Source: Roseivivax isoporae LMG 25204 (GTDB taxonomy: Bacteria > Pseudomonadota > Alphaproteobacteria > Rhodobacterales > Rhodobacteraceae). Taken from it: 64,000 bases of DNA. The notes below the pieces were generated by a model, which was given only the letters and a program-made list of their open reading frames with translations, was not told the DNA's origin and ran no database searches. This document shows, piece after piece, positions 50,500 to 59,578 of the stretch (position 1 is its first letter; each line of letters opens with the position of its first letter). The position numbers were made by a program, and so were the translations under genes. The DNA lies in assembly GCF_000521865.1 (NCBI RefSeq), contig NZ_JAME01000008.1:62001-126000 (forward strand), written 5' to 3'.

Positions 50500-52643
50500 C
50501 TCCAGAACCGCCCCCAGGTCTTGGCCATCTCGGGGCCGTGGTTGTCGCGCACCCGGTCGTACAGCCGGCCGCGCACGGACAGGCGCGCGCCGCCGTCGCG
50601 GGTGATCGGCTTGATGACCACCGTCTCGGCCCGGCGGTTCGCGCTGCCGATCGCCCAGTTGAGCGGCAGCGTCACGCGGATGCCCTTGTCGAAGGAGCCC
50701 TCGCCGAATTCGTCGGCGCTGAGCTCGGTGAAGGTGGCGAAGGCGCCCACGCGCCAGCCGTTGTCGAACTCGCGGTCGATCGAGACCGTCGCGCCGTAAT
50801 CGCCGGCGAGGTAGCGGCCCACGTCGACCTGGCCGTGGAAACCCCAGCCGATGTCGTAATAGGCCGACAGGTGGCCGTTCACCTCGGGGATCTCCCCGGT
50901 GATGGTCTCGTTGTCGCGCAGCCCGAACCCGCCGTCGTAGTCGCGCTGGCGGATGAAGTTCACCTCGCCGCCGAGGCCGAGCCGGCTGTCCACGGGTTTC
51001 CACAGAACTTCGGTCGAGATGCCCGCGTACTGCCTCTCGAGGTAGCCGGCGGTCACGCGGGTGTAGAAGTCCTCGACCGGGTGGGCATAGTGCGACAGCG
51101 TCAGGTAATCGACCGCGGTGTCGGCTTCCCGGGCATAGAGCGTGTAGTTGGTGCGCACCGCCGGCACGCCCGGGGTCGCCGTGTTGATGCGGCCGTCGCC
51201 GATGTTGCCGCCGAGCTTGTGGGACACCGCGCCCGCCAGGATGAAGCTCGGCGTGAGGCGTGCCTCGCCGCTCACGCGCAGACCGTAGTCGACCCGCAGC
51301 GGCTCGTCGGGATCGAAGGCGCTCGTCCGCACGAAGGGCGAGAACGACCATTCGAGCTTCGGGTACTCGTCGGGGAAGGGCGCGGGGGTCAGGCCGGCGG
51401 CGTCGACGATGCGCGCGCGATCCTCGATCGCCGAGGCCGCGTCGAATTCCAGCGTCTCGATGTCGGCGCGGTCGAGCACCACGGCCGATCCGGGCAGGCC
51501 GTCCTCGGTGGTCACGATCACGAACTCGCTGATCGAGCCCGGCAGCGCGCGCGTCATCGCCCGCGCGGTGCGGCCGATGGCCTGCGGCACGGCATTGTAC
51601 TTGCGGTTCTGGATGCGCGCGGTGGCGCGTCCGGCCTCGAGCCTCAGGCCCTCGAGCCCGATGCCCTCGTCGTCGAGCAGCTGGTCGAGCGACTCGCGCG
51701 CCCGGGTCTGCGCCACGGAATTGCCGGTCCACCCGAGGTCGACGGCGCTTTCCGCGCTGCGCGGCTGAACGGGCAGGGGCGCGCCCTCGTTGCCGCCCGG
51801 AACCGGCGCCGATTTCAGGTCGGTGGCGAGCGTGATCTGCGCGCCGATCTCGGTGCCGTAGACGTGGTAGAGCGACAGCTGCGTGCCGTTCCGGAACATG
51901 TAGTCGATCCCGAAATTCCACGGCGAGCTGCGCTCGAACGGCGAGGTGCTCTGCTCGAGCTCGTAATCGTCGGACGAGTATTCGAGCTTCACCCGCAGCC
52001 GGTCGGTCACGTCGTAGCTGACGCCGCCGAAAAAGCCCGCGTCGCCCCGGAAGAAGCGTTCGTAGTCGACCGTGCCCCCGAGCCCGATGTCGTTCGCGGG
52101 ACGCGTGCCGGTCGATCCCACCACGTTGTGGCTGCCGAGCCGGCCCCAGCCGAGGCCCCCGGTCACGCGCAGGCCCGGGACGATCTCCTTGGTTGCGACG
52201 AGGTATTCGCCGCCGAAGAGCCCCGTGCCGGCGAAGTCCTGCAGACCCACCGTCACCGCCGGCAGCCAGTCGCTTTCCTTGAGCAGCTGGAGGCGGATGT
52301 CGAAGCTGCGGTCGAAATAGTCGTCGCGCGGGTCGAGCGTCGAATCCTGCAGCCGCGCGTAGCGGAAGCTGCCGATCACCCGCGGCAGCAGCTGGAAGCT
52401 GAGCGTGCCGCGCGTCGTGTTCCCGAACTGCCCGACCGTCAGCGCGAGCGTGCCGTCGGACGCCATCTCGGCCGTCGGCATGTCCACGAGGCCGGGCAGG
52501 CCGTAGAGGTTGAAGCTCGGGACCCGCTTCCCGGGGGCTTCCTGCGCGGTCGCCTGGGCGTGGGCGCCGCCTGCCGCGGCGGACAGGATCGCGGCGGCGG
52601 CGGTCGCCTTCAGCGCCCCGAGCGCGCTTCGCTTGTCCGACAT
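50496..52643 (-). CDS. YjbH domain outer-membrane protein
   Basis: A 715-aa protein with signal peptide (cleavage near GGAHAQA, about residue 30) and a long beta-rich C-terminal region typical of the YjbH family: repeated aromatic/glycine strands such as GLPGLVDMPTAEMASDGTL at the start and GYLERQYAGISTEVLWKP. It is probably an outer-membrane barrel that works with YjbF and the Wza-type exporter in polysaccharide secretion. It is the first gene of the yjbH-yjbF pair. Confidence 0.88.
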   Translation of the reverse strand: MSDKRSALGALKATAAAAILSAAAGGAHAQATAQEAPGKRVPSFNLYGLPGLVDMPTAEMASDGTLALTVGQFGNTTRGTLSFQLLPRVIGSFRYARLQDSTLDPRDDYFDRSFDIRLQLLKESDWLPAVTVGLQDFAGTGLFGGEYLVATKEIVPGLRVTGGLGWGRLGSHNVVGSTGTRPANDIGLGGTVDYERFFRGDAGFFGGVSYDVTDRLRVKLEYSSDDYELEQSTSPFERSSPWNFGIDYMFRNGTQLSLYHVYGTEIGAQITLATDLKSAPVPGGNEGAPLPVQPRSAESAVDLGWTGNSVAQTRARESLDQLLDDEGIGLEGLRLEAGRATARIQNRKYNAVPQAIGRTARAMTRALPGSISEFVIVTTEDGLPGSAVVLDRADIETLEFDAASAIEDRARIVDAAGLTPAPFPDEYPKLEWSFSPFVRTSAFDPDEPLRVDYGLRVSGEARLTPSFILAGAVSHKLGGNIGDGRINTATPGVPAVRTNYTLYAREADTAVDYLTLSHYAHPVEDFYTRVTAGYLERQYAGISTEVLWKPVDSRLGLGGEVNFIRQRDYDGGFGLRDNETITGEIPEVNGHLSAYYDIGWGFHGQVDVGRYLAGDYGATVSIDREFDNGWRVGAFATFTELSADEFGEGSFDKGIRVTLPLNWAIGSANRRAETVVIKPITRDGGARLSVRGRLYDRVRDNHGPEMAKTWGRFWR

Positions 52644-52830
52644 GAGCCTCTCCCTGCCACGCGTGGTTCTCGGGCCTTAGTAGCGGCGCACGGTGCGCCC
52701 TGTCCATCGGACCCGGAACGGGCTGTCGCGGTTTTGAGGCTTTCGCCACACAGGCGCCCGAGTTCGGCGGAACTCTCGTCCCACCTCGCGTGCAGATCGT
52801 GGCCCCGGGCTGTCGGGTGGAGTGACGGGC

Positions 52831-53661
52831 ATGGCTGGGAACGGGAACGGCACGACGATCATCAAGCGCAAGAAGGTGGTCGCCGGCGGCGGTCATCACG
52901 GCGGGGCGTGGAAGGTCGCCTATGCGGACTTCGTGACCGCGATGATGGCCTTCTTCATGCTGATGTGGCTGCTGAACGCGACGACCGAGAAGCAGCGCAA
53001 GGGGCTCGCGGACTATTTCAGCCCGACGATCTCGATCAACCGCGTGTCGGGCGGCGGGGACAAGGACCTCAAGGGCAGCTCGGTGTTCGCGGAGGACACG
53101 CTGCCGCAGGACGGCACCGGGGCGACCGCGCGGAACCCCGCCGAGCAGCAGCAGGCGCAGGGCGCCGACGCCGCGGACGAGGGCTCTCCGACCCACGCGA
53201 TCGAGACGGTCGTGCTCGAGGAGACGCGCCGCATCCTGCTCGAGAAGATGGTCGAATCGCAGGACGGCAACAGCCTCCTGCAGCACATGAGCATCCGCAT
53301 CACCGATGCGGGGCTCGTGATCGAGCTGCACGACCTGCCGGGCGCGCCGCTGTTCACAGGCGTGGACGAGCCGGCCGATCCGCTGCGCCGGCTGACGCAG
53401 GTCCTGGCCGAGACCGGGCTTGTCGTTGAGAACGCGCTGTCGGTCGAGGCGTTTGTCGCGACCTTTCCCGAGGTCCTCGCGGTCAATCCCGCCTGGACGA
53501 CCTCCGAGGCGCGCGCGCAGAAGGTGCGCGTCCTGCTCGAGGAGGGCGGCCTGCCGGGCAGGCGTATCGCCCGGGTGACCGCGCATGCCGACCGCAAGCC
53601 CGCGCACGAGAACCCCATGAGCCCGCGCAACAACCGCGTCGAGGTCATCTTCCTGCGCTGA
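52831..53661 (+). CDS. motB: Flagellar stator protein MotB
   Basis: A peptidoglycan-anchoring stator subunit. It has 276 aa from the ATG at 52831 (GGAG 8 nt upstream); a GTG at 52822 is less likely. The single transmembrane helix carries the proton-binding D33 (YADFVTAMMAFFMLMWLLN), followed by the plug/linker and an OmpA-like domain (about 150-276: TAHADRKPAHENPMSPRNNRVEV). motA is not adjacent but lies 5 kb downstream, as is usual in alphaproteobacterial clusters. Confidence 0.93.
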   Translation: MAGNGNGTTIIKRKKVVAGGGHHGGAWKVAYADFVTAMMAFFMLMWLLNATTEKQRKGLADYFSPTISINRVSGGGDKDLKGSSVFAEDTLPQDGTGATARNPAEQQQAQGADAADEGSPTHAIETVVLEETRRILLEKMVESQDGNSLLQHMSIRITDAGLVIELHDLPGAPLFTGVDEPADPLRRLTQVLAETGLVVENALSVEAFVATFPEVLAVNPAWTTSEARAQKVRVLLEEGGLPGRRIARVTAHADRKPAHENPMSPRNNRVEVIFLR

Positions 53662-53684
53662 GGGGGTGCTGCGCATTTTACCCG

Positions 53685-53699
53685 TTAGCCGGGCATTAA
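53685..53699. promoter_or_regulatory. CtrA-type box (TTAG-N7-TTAA) upstream of flgE
   Basis: TTAG, seven bases, TTAA: one mismatch from TTAA-N7-TTAA, located 52 bp before the flgE ATG. It overlaps the left arm and loop of the hairpin at 53687-53707, so DNA binding and RNA folding share the same bases. Confidence 0.5.
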
Positions 53700-53707
53700 G
53701 CCCGGCT
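53687..53707 (+). terminator. Hairpin between motB and flgE
   Basis: A perfect 8-bp stem AGCCGGGC/GCCCGGCT with loop ATTAA, 25 bp after the motB stop. It could end motB transcripts or protect the 5' end of flgE mRNA. Confidence 0.5.
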
Positions 53708-53751
53708 GCGTATCAGGGGTGGGTGTCCGGTATCAGCAGAAAGGCGAGTCC

Positions 53752-55056
53752 ATGACGATCTCCTCCTCCCTGAACGCGAGCGTTTCGGGACTTGCGGCAA
53801 ACGCGAGCCGCCTTGCCACCATCTCGGACAACATCGCGAACTCCTCGACCTTCGGCTACAAGCGGGCCGAGACCGATTTCCACGCCATGGTGTCGAGCGA
53901 CACGGGCGTGCGCTACAGCGCGGGCGGCGTCCGGACCTCGACCCGCCGCCTGATCGATCAGACCGGATCGCTCGTCACCACGTCCAACGCGACGGACCTG
54001 GCCGTGCGGGGGCGCGGCTTCCTTCCGGTCGCGCGGGCGAGCGAGGTCCAGCAGGGCAGCACCTCGCCGCAGATGTTCCTCACCACCACGGGCTCCTTCC
54101 GCACCGATTCAGAGGGTTTCCTGCGCACGGACAGCGGGCTGATGCTGCTCGGCTGGCCGGCGAACGTGGACGGCACGATCCCGACCTTCGCGCGCGACAG
54201 CGACGACGCGCTCGAACCGGTGCGGATCAACATCAACCGCCTGTCCGGCGAACCCACGACCTCGGTGACGCTGGGCGTGAACCTGCCCGCGACCCAGACC
54301 ATCCCGGGATCGGCGGGCGACCCGCTCTTCCTGCCGGTCGAGTACTTCGACAATCTCGGCGTCTCTGAGAATCTCAACATCACGTTCACGCCCACCGTTC
54401 CCGGCGCCCCGCCCGCCTCGAACACCTGGACGATGCAGATCGAGGATTCGGTCAACCCGGGCACGGTCATCGGCGGATATACCCTTGTCTTCGACAACTC
54501 GCCGGCCAGCGGCGGCAGCATCGCCAGCGTGACCACGGTCTCGGGCGGCACCTACGATGCCGCGACGGGCACGCTGATCGTCAACGTCGCCAGCGGCCCG
54601 ATGGAGATCAACATCGGCGTGCCGGGGCAGAGCGACGGCATCACCCAGCTCGCCGACAGCTTCGCGCCGCTCAACATCAGCAAGAACGGCTCGCCGGTCG
54701 GAAACATGACCTCGGTCGAGATCGACACCAACGGCCTCGTGCACGCCTTCTTCAACACCGGCGTCACGCGCACGATCTTTCAGGTGCCGCTCGTCGATCT
54801 GCCCAATCCCAACGGGCTCGAGGCCATCGACAACCAGCTTTACGTGATCAGCCCCGAATCCGGCAGCATGTTCCTGCGCGACGCGGGCGACGGCGCGATC
54901 GGCGACGTGGTCGCCTTCGCACGCGAGGAATCGACCACCGATGTCGCGGCCGAGCTGACCGCGATGATCCAGACCCAGCGGGCCTACTCGTCGAACGCCA
55001 AGGTCATCCAGACCGTGGACGAGATGCTGCAGGAAACCACCAACATCAAGCGCTGA
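53752..55056 (+). CDS. flgE: Flagellar hook protein FlgE
   Basis: Polymerises to form the hook. It has 434 aa. The N-terminal rod-type heptad region carries SSLNASVSGLAANASRLATI and NIANSSTFGYKRAETDF, the central variable domains are Thr/Ser/Gly-rich, and the C-terminal motif is ELTAMIQTQRAYSSNAKVIQT. The ATG at 53752 follows AAAGGCGAG; an upstream in-frame ATG at 53719 is not supported by the family N terminus. It is first in flgE-flgK-flgL-flgI. Confidence 0.95.
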   Translation: MTISSSLNASVSGLAANASRLATISDNIANSSTFGYKRAETDFHAMVSSDTGVRYSAGGVRTSTRRLIDQTGSLVTTSNATDLAVRGRGFLPVARASEVQQGSTSPQMFLTTTGSFRTDSEGFLRTDSGLMLLGWPANVDGTIPTFARDSDDALEPVRININRLSGEPTTSVTLGVNLPATQTIPGSAGDPLFLPVEYFDNLGVSENLNITFTPTVPGAPPASNTWTMQIEDSVNPGTVIGGYTLVFDNSPASGGSIASVTTVSGGTYDAATGTLIVNVASGPMEINIGVPGQSDGITQLADSFAPLNISKNGSPVGNMTSVEIDTNGLVHAFFNTGVTRTIFQVPLVDLPNPNGLEAIDNQLYVISPESGSMFLRDAGDGAIGDVVAFAREESTTDVAAELTAMIQTQRAYSSNAKVIQTVDEMLQETTNIKR

Positions 55057-55083
55057 CCGCGCGATTGAAGAGGGAACGGGGCC

Positions 55084-56535
55084 ATGGGCCTTTCCGCGGC
55101 ACTGAGCAACGCACTGAGCGGCCTCACGGCGAGCGCGCGATCGGCGGCACTCGTCTCCTCGAACATCGCGAACGCGACGACCGAGGGCTATGGCCGGCGC
55201 GAGCTGTCGCTTGCCGCGAACGGCGACGCCACCTGGGGCGGTGTGTCCGTCACCGGCGTGGTGCGCCACGGCGACCCGGTCCTGCTCGCAGACCGCTGGC
55301 TGTCGGATTCGGGCGCCGGCTACGCCCGGACCATGCAGGCCTATGCCGACCGGCTCGACTTCCTGTCGGGCAGTGCAGATGACGGCATGGGCACGCTCGG
55401 CGACCGCCTCGCCGCGTTCGAGAACGCGCTCACCGTGGCCGCGGGCAACCCCGCATCGGCACAGCGCCTGGCCGACGTCGCGCAGACCGCGGTCGACATG
55501 GCCGACGCGCTCAACACGCTCTCCGCCGGCATCCAGGAGGCGCGCAGCCGCGCCGATGCAGCGATCGCCGCGGATGTCGGGCTTCTGAACACCAACCTCG
55601 GGCGCGTCGCCGACCTCAACGACCGCATCGTGTACGCGACGCGGCGCGGCGGCGACGTCTCGGGTCTCCTCGATCAGCGGCAGGCGGCGATCGACGGCCT
55701 CTCTGCGCTGCTGCCCGTGCGTCTGGCCCCGCGCGGCGACGGCGCCGTCGCGCTCTATACCGGCGGCGGCGCGCTTCTCCTCGACGGCAACGCCCTCGAG
55801 ATCGGCTTCTCCCCCACCCCCTACGTCGCGCCGCACCAGACGCTTGCGGGCGGAACCCTCTCGGGCCTCACCATCGCCGGCAACCCGGTCTCGACCGATC
55901 CGGGCGGCCCTCTCGGCCGGGGCAGCCTCGCCGCGCAATTCCGCATCCGCGACGTTGAGGCGGTGGCGATGCAGGACACCCTCGACGCGGTCGCGCTGGA
56001 CCTCGCGCAGCGGTTCGGCCCCGGCGGCCCCGACACCACGCTCGGCGCCGCGGATCCGGGCCTCTTCACCGACGCGGGCGCCGCGGTGGCGGCGACGCCG
56101 CCCGCGGGTCTCGCCGGCCGGATCGCGATCAACCCGCTCGTCGCGCCGGGCAGCACCGAGCAATGGCGCCTGCGCGACGGCCTCGCCGCGGCGGCTCCCG
56201 GACCGGTCGGCGACGCAGGGCTCCTGCAGGACATGGGCGCGGCCTTGCGCGCCGTCCGCGTACCGTCGGGCGTGGCGCTCGGAACCGGCGCCAAGAGCCT
56301 CGTCGCCCATGTTGCGGACCTCTCTTCGGCGGTGTCCGGCTTCAGGGTTCGGGCGGACGGGGATCTCGGCTTCGCCGAGGCGCAGAACATGGCGCTGCGC
56401 GAACTCGAGCTGGCCGGGGGCGTCGACACCGACGCCGAGGTGCAGAAGCTTCTGCAGCTCGAACAATCCTATGCCGCGAACGCCCGCGTGCTGACCGCCG
56501 TGGACGAGATGCTCGAGCGGCTGCTCGCGATCTGA
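55084..56535 (+). CDS. flgK: Flagellar hook-associated protein 1 (FlgK)
   Basis: The first junction protein between hook and filament. It has 483 aa with the N-terminal rod-protein motif SARSAALVSSNIANATTEGYGRR, a helical middle with ARSRADAAIAADVGLLN, and the C-terminal LLQLEQSYAANARVLTAVDEM. It is compact compared with enterobacterial FlgK, as is common in Rhodobacteraceae. It lies 27 bp after flgE and 13 bp before flgL. Confidence 0.93.
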   Translation: MGLSAALSNALSGLTASARSAALVSSNIANATTEGYGRRELSLAANGDATWGGVSVTGVVRHGDPVLLADRWLSDSGAGYARTMQAYADRLDFLSGSADDGMGTLGDRLAAFENALTVAAGNPASAQRLADVAQTAVDMADALNTLSAGIQEARSRADAAIAADVGLLNTNLGRVADLNDRIVYATRRGGDVSGLLDQRQAAIDGLSALLPVRLAPRGDGAVALYTGGGALLLDGNALEIGFSPTPYVAPHQTLAGGTLSGLTIAGNPVSTDPGGPLGRGSLAAQFRIRDVEAVAMQDTLDAVALDLAQRFGPGGPDTTLGAADPGLFTDAGAAVAATPPAGLAGRIAINPLVAPGSTEQWRLRDGLAAAAPGPVGDAGLLQDMGAALRAVRVPSGVALGTGAKSLVAHVADLSSAVSGFRVRADGDLGFAEAQNMALRELELAGGVDTDAEVQKLLQLEQSYAANARVLTAVDEMLERLLAI

Positions 56536-56548
56536 AGGAGGACAGTCC

Positions 56549-57553
56549 ATGCAATCGATCGGCGATCTCGCGCAGAGCCTCGCGCTGGGCTTCCGGCAGA
56601 CCCGGCTCAAGACGGACATCGACCGCCTCGGTGTCGAGCTGTCCACGGGACTGGCCGCGGACAAGGCTGCGCGCCTCAACGGCGACACCACGACGCTTCA
56701 GTCGGTTGAGCATGCGCTGCGGCGCCTCGACGCCTTCCGGATCGCCACCACAGAGGCCGGCATCGTTTCCGAATCCATGCAGCGTGCGCTCGACATCGTG
56801 CAGACGGGCACCCAGGACCTGACCGCGAGCCTTCTGCGCGCGGGCCTCCTCGTGACCGATTCCGCTCGGGCGACGCTCTCCAACGACGCAGCCGAGACGT
56901 TGCAGAGCGTCATCTCCGCCCTGAACACGCAGGCGGCGGGCCGCGTGCTCTTCGCCGGCATCGCCACGGATACCGTGCCCCTGACCAACGCGCGGGAACT
57001 GGTGGCGGACCTCGTGACCCATGTGGGGGGCGCCACGGACGTGGCCGGCATCGACGCGGCCCTCGACGACTGGTTCGACACGCCCGGCGGCGGCTTCGAG
57101 ACCACGACCTACCGCGGCGCGACCGAGGACCTGCAGCCGCTCGAACTGCGCGAGGGCGTCACGGTATCGCTGGCCGTCCGTGCCGATGACGGGACCGTCC
57201 GCGCCATCCTCAAGGCCGCCGCAAAGGCCGCGCTCGTGAACGAGGACGCCCTCGCGCTCGATCCGGACGTGAAGACCGGGCTTCTCGTGGCGGCCGGTCG
57301 CGACCTTGCCGCGCTGGAATTGCCGCTGACCGAACTGCGCGCGACGCTCGGGCTTGCCGAGGGCCGGATCGAGCAGACCTCGGTGCGCAACGCGAGCGAG
57401 GTCACGAGCCTCGAGATCGCTCGCCTCAATCTCGTCGGCACCGATCCCTACGAAACCGCGATCCGCCTCGAGCAGGCCGAGCTGCAATTGCGCAGCCTCT
57501 ACACCGCCACCGCGCGGGCATCGCGGCTGTCCCTTCTGGAGTACATCCGGTGA
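56549..57553 (+). CDS. flgL: Flagellar hook-associated protein 3 (FlgL)
   Basis: The second junction protein, flagellin-like. It has 334 aa with N-terminal helices (IGDLAQSLALGFRQTRLKTD) and C-terminal helices ending in EQAELQLRSLYTATARASRLSLLEYI. Identity rests on flagellin-like ends and position after flgK. It overlaps flgI by 4 bp (GTGA), so the four genes flgE-K-L-I are tightly linked. Confidence 0.9.
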   Translation: MQSIGDLAQSLALGFRQTRLKTDIDRLGVELSTGLAADKAARLNGDTTTLQSVEHALRRLDAFRIATTEAGIVSESMQRALDIVQTGTQDLTASLLRAGLLVTDSARATLSNDAAETLQSVISALNTQAAGRVLFAGIATDTVPLTNARELVADLVTHVGGATDVAGIDAALDDWFDTPGGGFETTTYRGATEDLQPLELREGVTVSLAVRADDGTVRAILKAAAKAALVNEDALALDPDVKTGLLVAAGRDLAALELPLTELRATLGLAEGRIEQTSVRNASEVTSLEIARLNLVGTDPYETAIRLEQAELQLRSLYTATARASRLSLLEYIR

Positions 57554-58656
57554 TCCGTGCCGCCCTCTTCTTCATCGCCGCGCTGTTCGCGCTGCCCGTC
57601 ATCGCGGCCGCGCAGGACGTCCGGATCAAGGATCTCGTGGAGTTCGAGGGTGTCCGCGGCAACGACCTCGTGGGCTACGGGCTCGTGGCCGGGCTCGACG
57701 GCACCGGCGACGGACTGCGCAACGCACCCTTCACCGAGGAGATCATGGCGAACATCCTCGAAAGGCTCGGCGTCAACGTCAGCGGCGAGCAGTTCCGCCC
57801 CCGCAACGTGGCGGCGGTCCTCGTGACCGCACAGCTGCCGCCCTTCGCACGCACCGGCAGCCAGATCGACGTCACGGTCTCGGCCATCGGCGACGCGCAG
57901 AGCCTCCTCGGGGGGACCCTCGTGATGACACCGCTCAACGCCGCGGATGGCGAGATCTACGCCGTGGCCCAGGGCAGCGTGATCGCGGGCGGGGTCGCGG
58001 CCGAAGGGGACGGTGCGCGCGTCGTGCAGGGCGTTCCGACGTCGGGAACGATCCCCTCCGGCGCCCGGGTCGAGCGCGAAGTGGGCTTCGACTTTGCGTC
58101 GCTCTCGAGCCTGCGCCTGGCGCTGCGCGAGGCGGACTTCACCACCGCGGTGCGCATCGAGGCCGCGATCAACGCGACCTTCGGCACGGAGAGCGCCATC
58201 ATGATCGACGCGGGGACGGTCGAGGTCGCTCTCGCGCGCACCGGTGCCCGGTCGCCCGCGCACGCCGTCGTGCGGATGGAGAACATCCCGATCGTGCCGG
58301 AACGCCGCGCGCGCGTCGTGATCGACCAGCGGTCGGGGACCATCGTCATGGGTGCCGACGTGCGCATCAGTCGCGTGGCGGTGTCCCAGGGAAACCTGAC
58401 GCTGCGGATCCAGGAGGCGCCGGTCGTCGTGCAGCCCAATCCCTTCGCAGAGGGCGAGACGGTTGTCGTCCCCCGCACCGAGACGGGAATCATCGAGGAC
58501 CTGGGCCCGGGGCTCGCCGAGGTGTCCGCCGGTGCCAGCCTGTCCGAGGTCGTGGCGGGTCTCAACGCGCTTGGTGTCTCGCCCAGGGACATGATCGACA
58601 TCCTCAAGAGCATCAAGGCGGCCGGGGCGCTGCACGCAGAGCTTCTCGTGATGTGA
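57550..58656 (+). CDS. flgI: Flagellar P-ring protein FlgI
   Basis: A periplasmic ring protein around the rod. It has 368 aa with a GTG start, a signal peptide (cleavage after IAAAQ) and strong family sequence from DVRIKDLVEFEGVRGNDLVG through GGTLVMTPLNAADGEIYAVAQG to the C-terminal VSPRDMIDILKSIKAAGALHAEL. Its L-ring partner flgH is not in the window. The next gene, motA, starts after 52 bp. Confidence 0.97.
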   Translation: MIRAALFFIAALFALPVIAAAQDVRIKDLVEFEGVRGNDLVGYGLVAGLDGTGDGLRNAPFTEEIMANILERLGVNVSGEQFRPRNVAAVLVTAQLPPFARTGSQIDVTVSAIGDAQSLLGGTLVMTPLNAADGEIYAVAQGSVIAGGVAAEGDGARVVQGVPTSGTIPSGARVEREVGFDFASLSSLRLALREADFTTAVRIEAAINATFGTESAIMIDAGTVEVALARTGARSPAHAVVRMENIPIVPERRARVVIDQRSGTIVMGADVRISRVAVSQGNLTLRIQEAPVVVQPNPFAEGETVVVPRTETGIIEDLGPGLAEVSAGASLSEVVAGLNALGVSPRDMIDILKSIKAAGALHAELLVM

Positions 58657-58708
58657 GGCCGGCGCGCCGACACGGCCAGGTTTTCGCACGTTTTTCAGGG
58701 GGTTTTCG

Positions 58709-59578
58709 ATGTTCGGCATCATCGGCATCGCGGTGATCTTCGCCATGGTGTTCGGCGGCTACATCCTGGCCGGCGGCAAGATGGGGATCATACTCAAGTC
58801 GCTGCCCTTCGAGATGATGATGATCGGGGGGGCGGCGGTAGGCGCGTTCCTGATCGGCAACGACCTGTCGACCGTCAAGCAGACCGGCCGCGACGTCGTG
58901 AAGGTCTTCAAGGGGCCGCGCTGGAAGCACGCAGACTACCGCGACCTGCTCTGCCTGCTGTTCGAACTTGTCCGCGTTGCGCGCCAGAGCCCGGTCAGCA
59001 TCGAGGCGCATATCGAGGACCCGGAGAATTCCGATATCTTCTCGCGCTATCCGCGGATCCTCAGGGATCGGGAAGCGGTAGAGCTCATCTGCGACACGAT
59101 GCGCTCGATCTCGATGAACTACGACGACCCGCACCAGGTCGAGGAGATGCTGGAAAAGCGCATGGAGGCGAACCTGCACCACGCGTTGCATTCGAGCCAC
59201 GCCCTGCAGACCGTGGCCGATGGCCTGCCTGCGCTCGGCATCGTCGCCGCGGTGCTGGGCGTGATCAAGACGATGGGATCGATCGACCAGCCGCCCGAGG
59301 TGCTCGGCAAGCTCATCGGCGGGGCCCTCGTGGGCACGTTCCTCGGCGTCTTCCTCGCCTACGGTCTCGTCGGGCCGTTTGCCGCCAAGGTGAAGGCGGT
59401 CGTGGAGGAAGAGGCGCATTTCTACCAGCTGATCCGCGAGGTCCTGGTCGCGAACCTGCACAATCATCCCACGAACATCTGCATCGAGGTCGGCCGCCAG
59501 AATACGCCGGCCCATCACAGGCCGACCTTTTCGGAACTGGAAGAGGCGCTCAAGTCGGCCAAGCAGGAGGCCGCGTGA
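58709..59578 (+). CDS. motA: Flagellar stator protein MotA
   Basis: A four-helix stator subunit carrying the proton flow with MotB. It has 289 aa: two N-terminal helices (IIGIAVIFAMVFGGYILAG, then MMIGGAAVGAFLIG), the cytoplasmic loop with ARQSPVSIEAHIEDPENS and conserved charged residues, then helices 3-4 (ADGLPALGIVAAVLGVIKTMG, GALVGTFLGVFLAYGL). It overlaps the following gene by 1 nt (TGATG). Confidence 0.96.
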   Translation: MFGIIGIAVIFAMVFGGYILAGGKMGIILKSLPFEMMMIGGAAVGAFLIGNDLSTVKQTGRDVVKVFKGPRWKHADYRDLLCLLFELVRVARQSPVSIEAHIEDPENSDIFSRYPRILRDREAVELICDTMRSISMNYDDPHQVEEMLEKRMEANLHHALHSSHALQTVADGLPALGIVAAVLGVIKTMGSIDQPPEVLGKLIGGALVGTFLGVFLAYGLVGPFAAKVKAVVEEEAHFYQLIREVLVANLHNHPTNICIEVGRQNTPAHHRPTFSELEEALKSAKQEAA

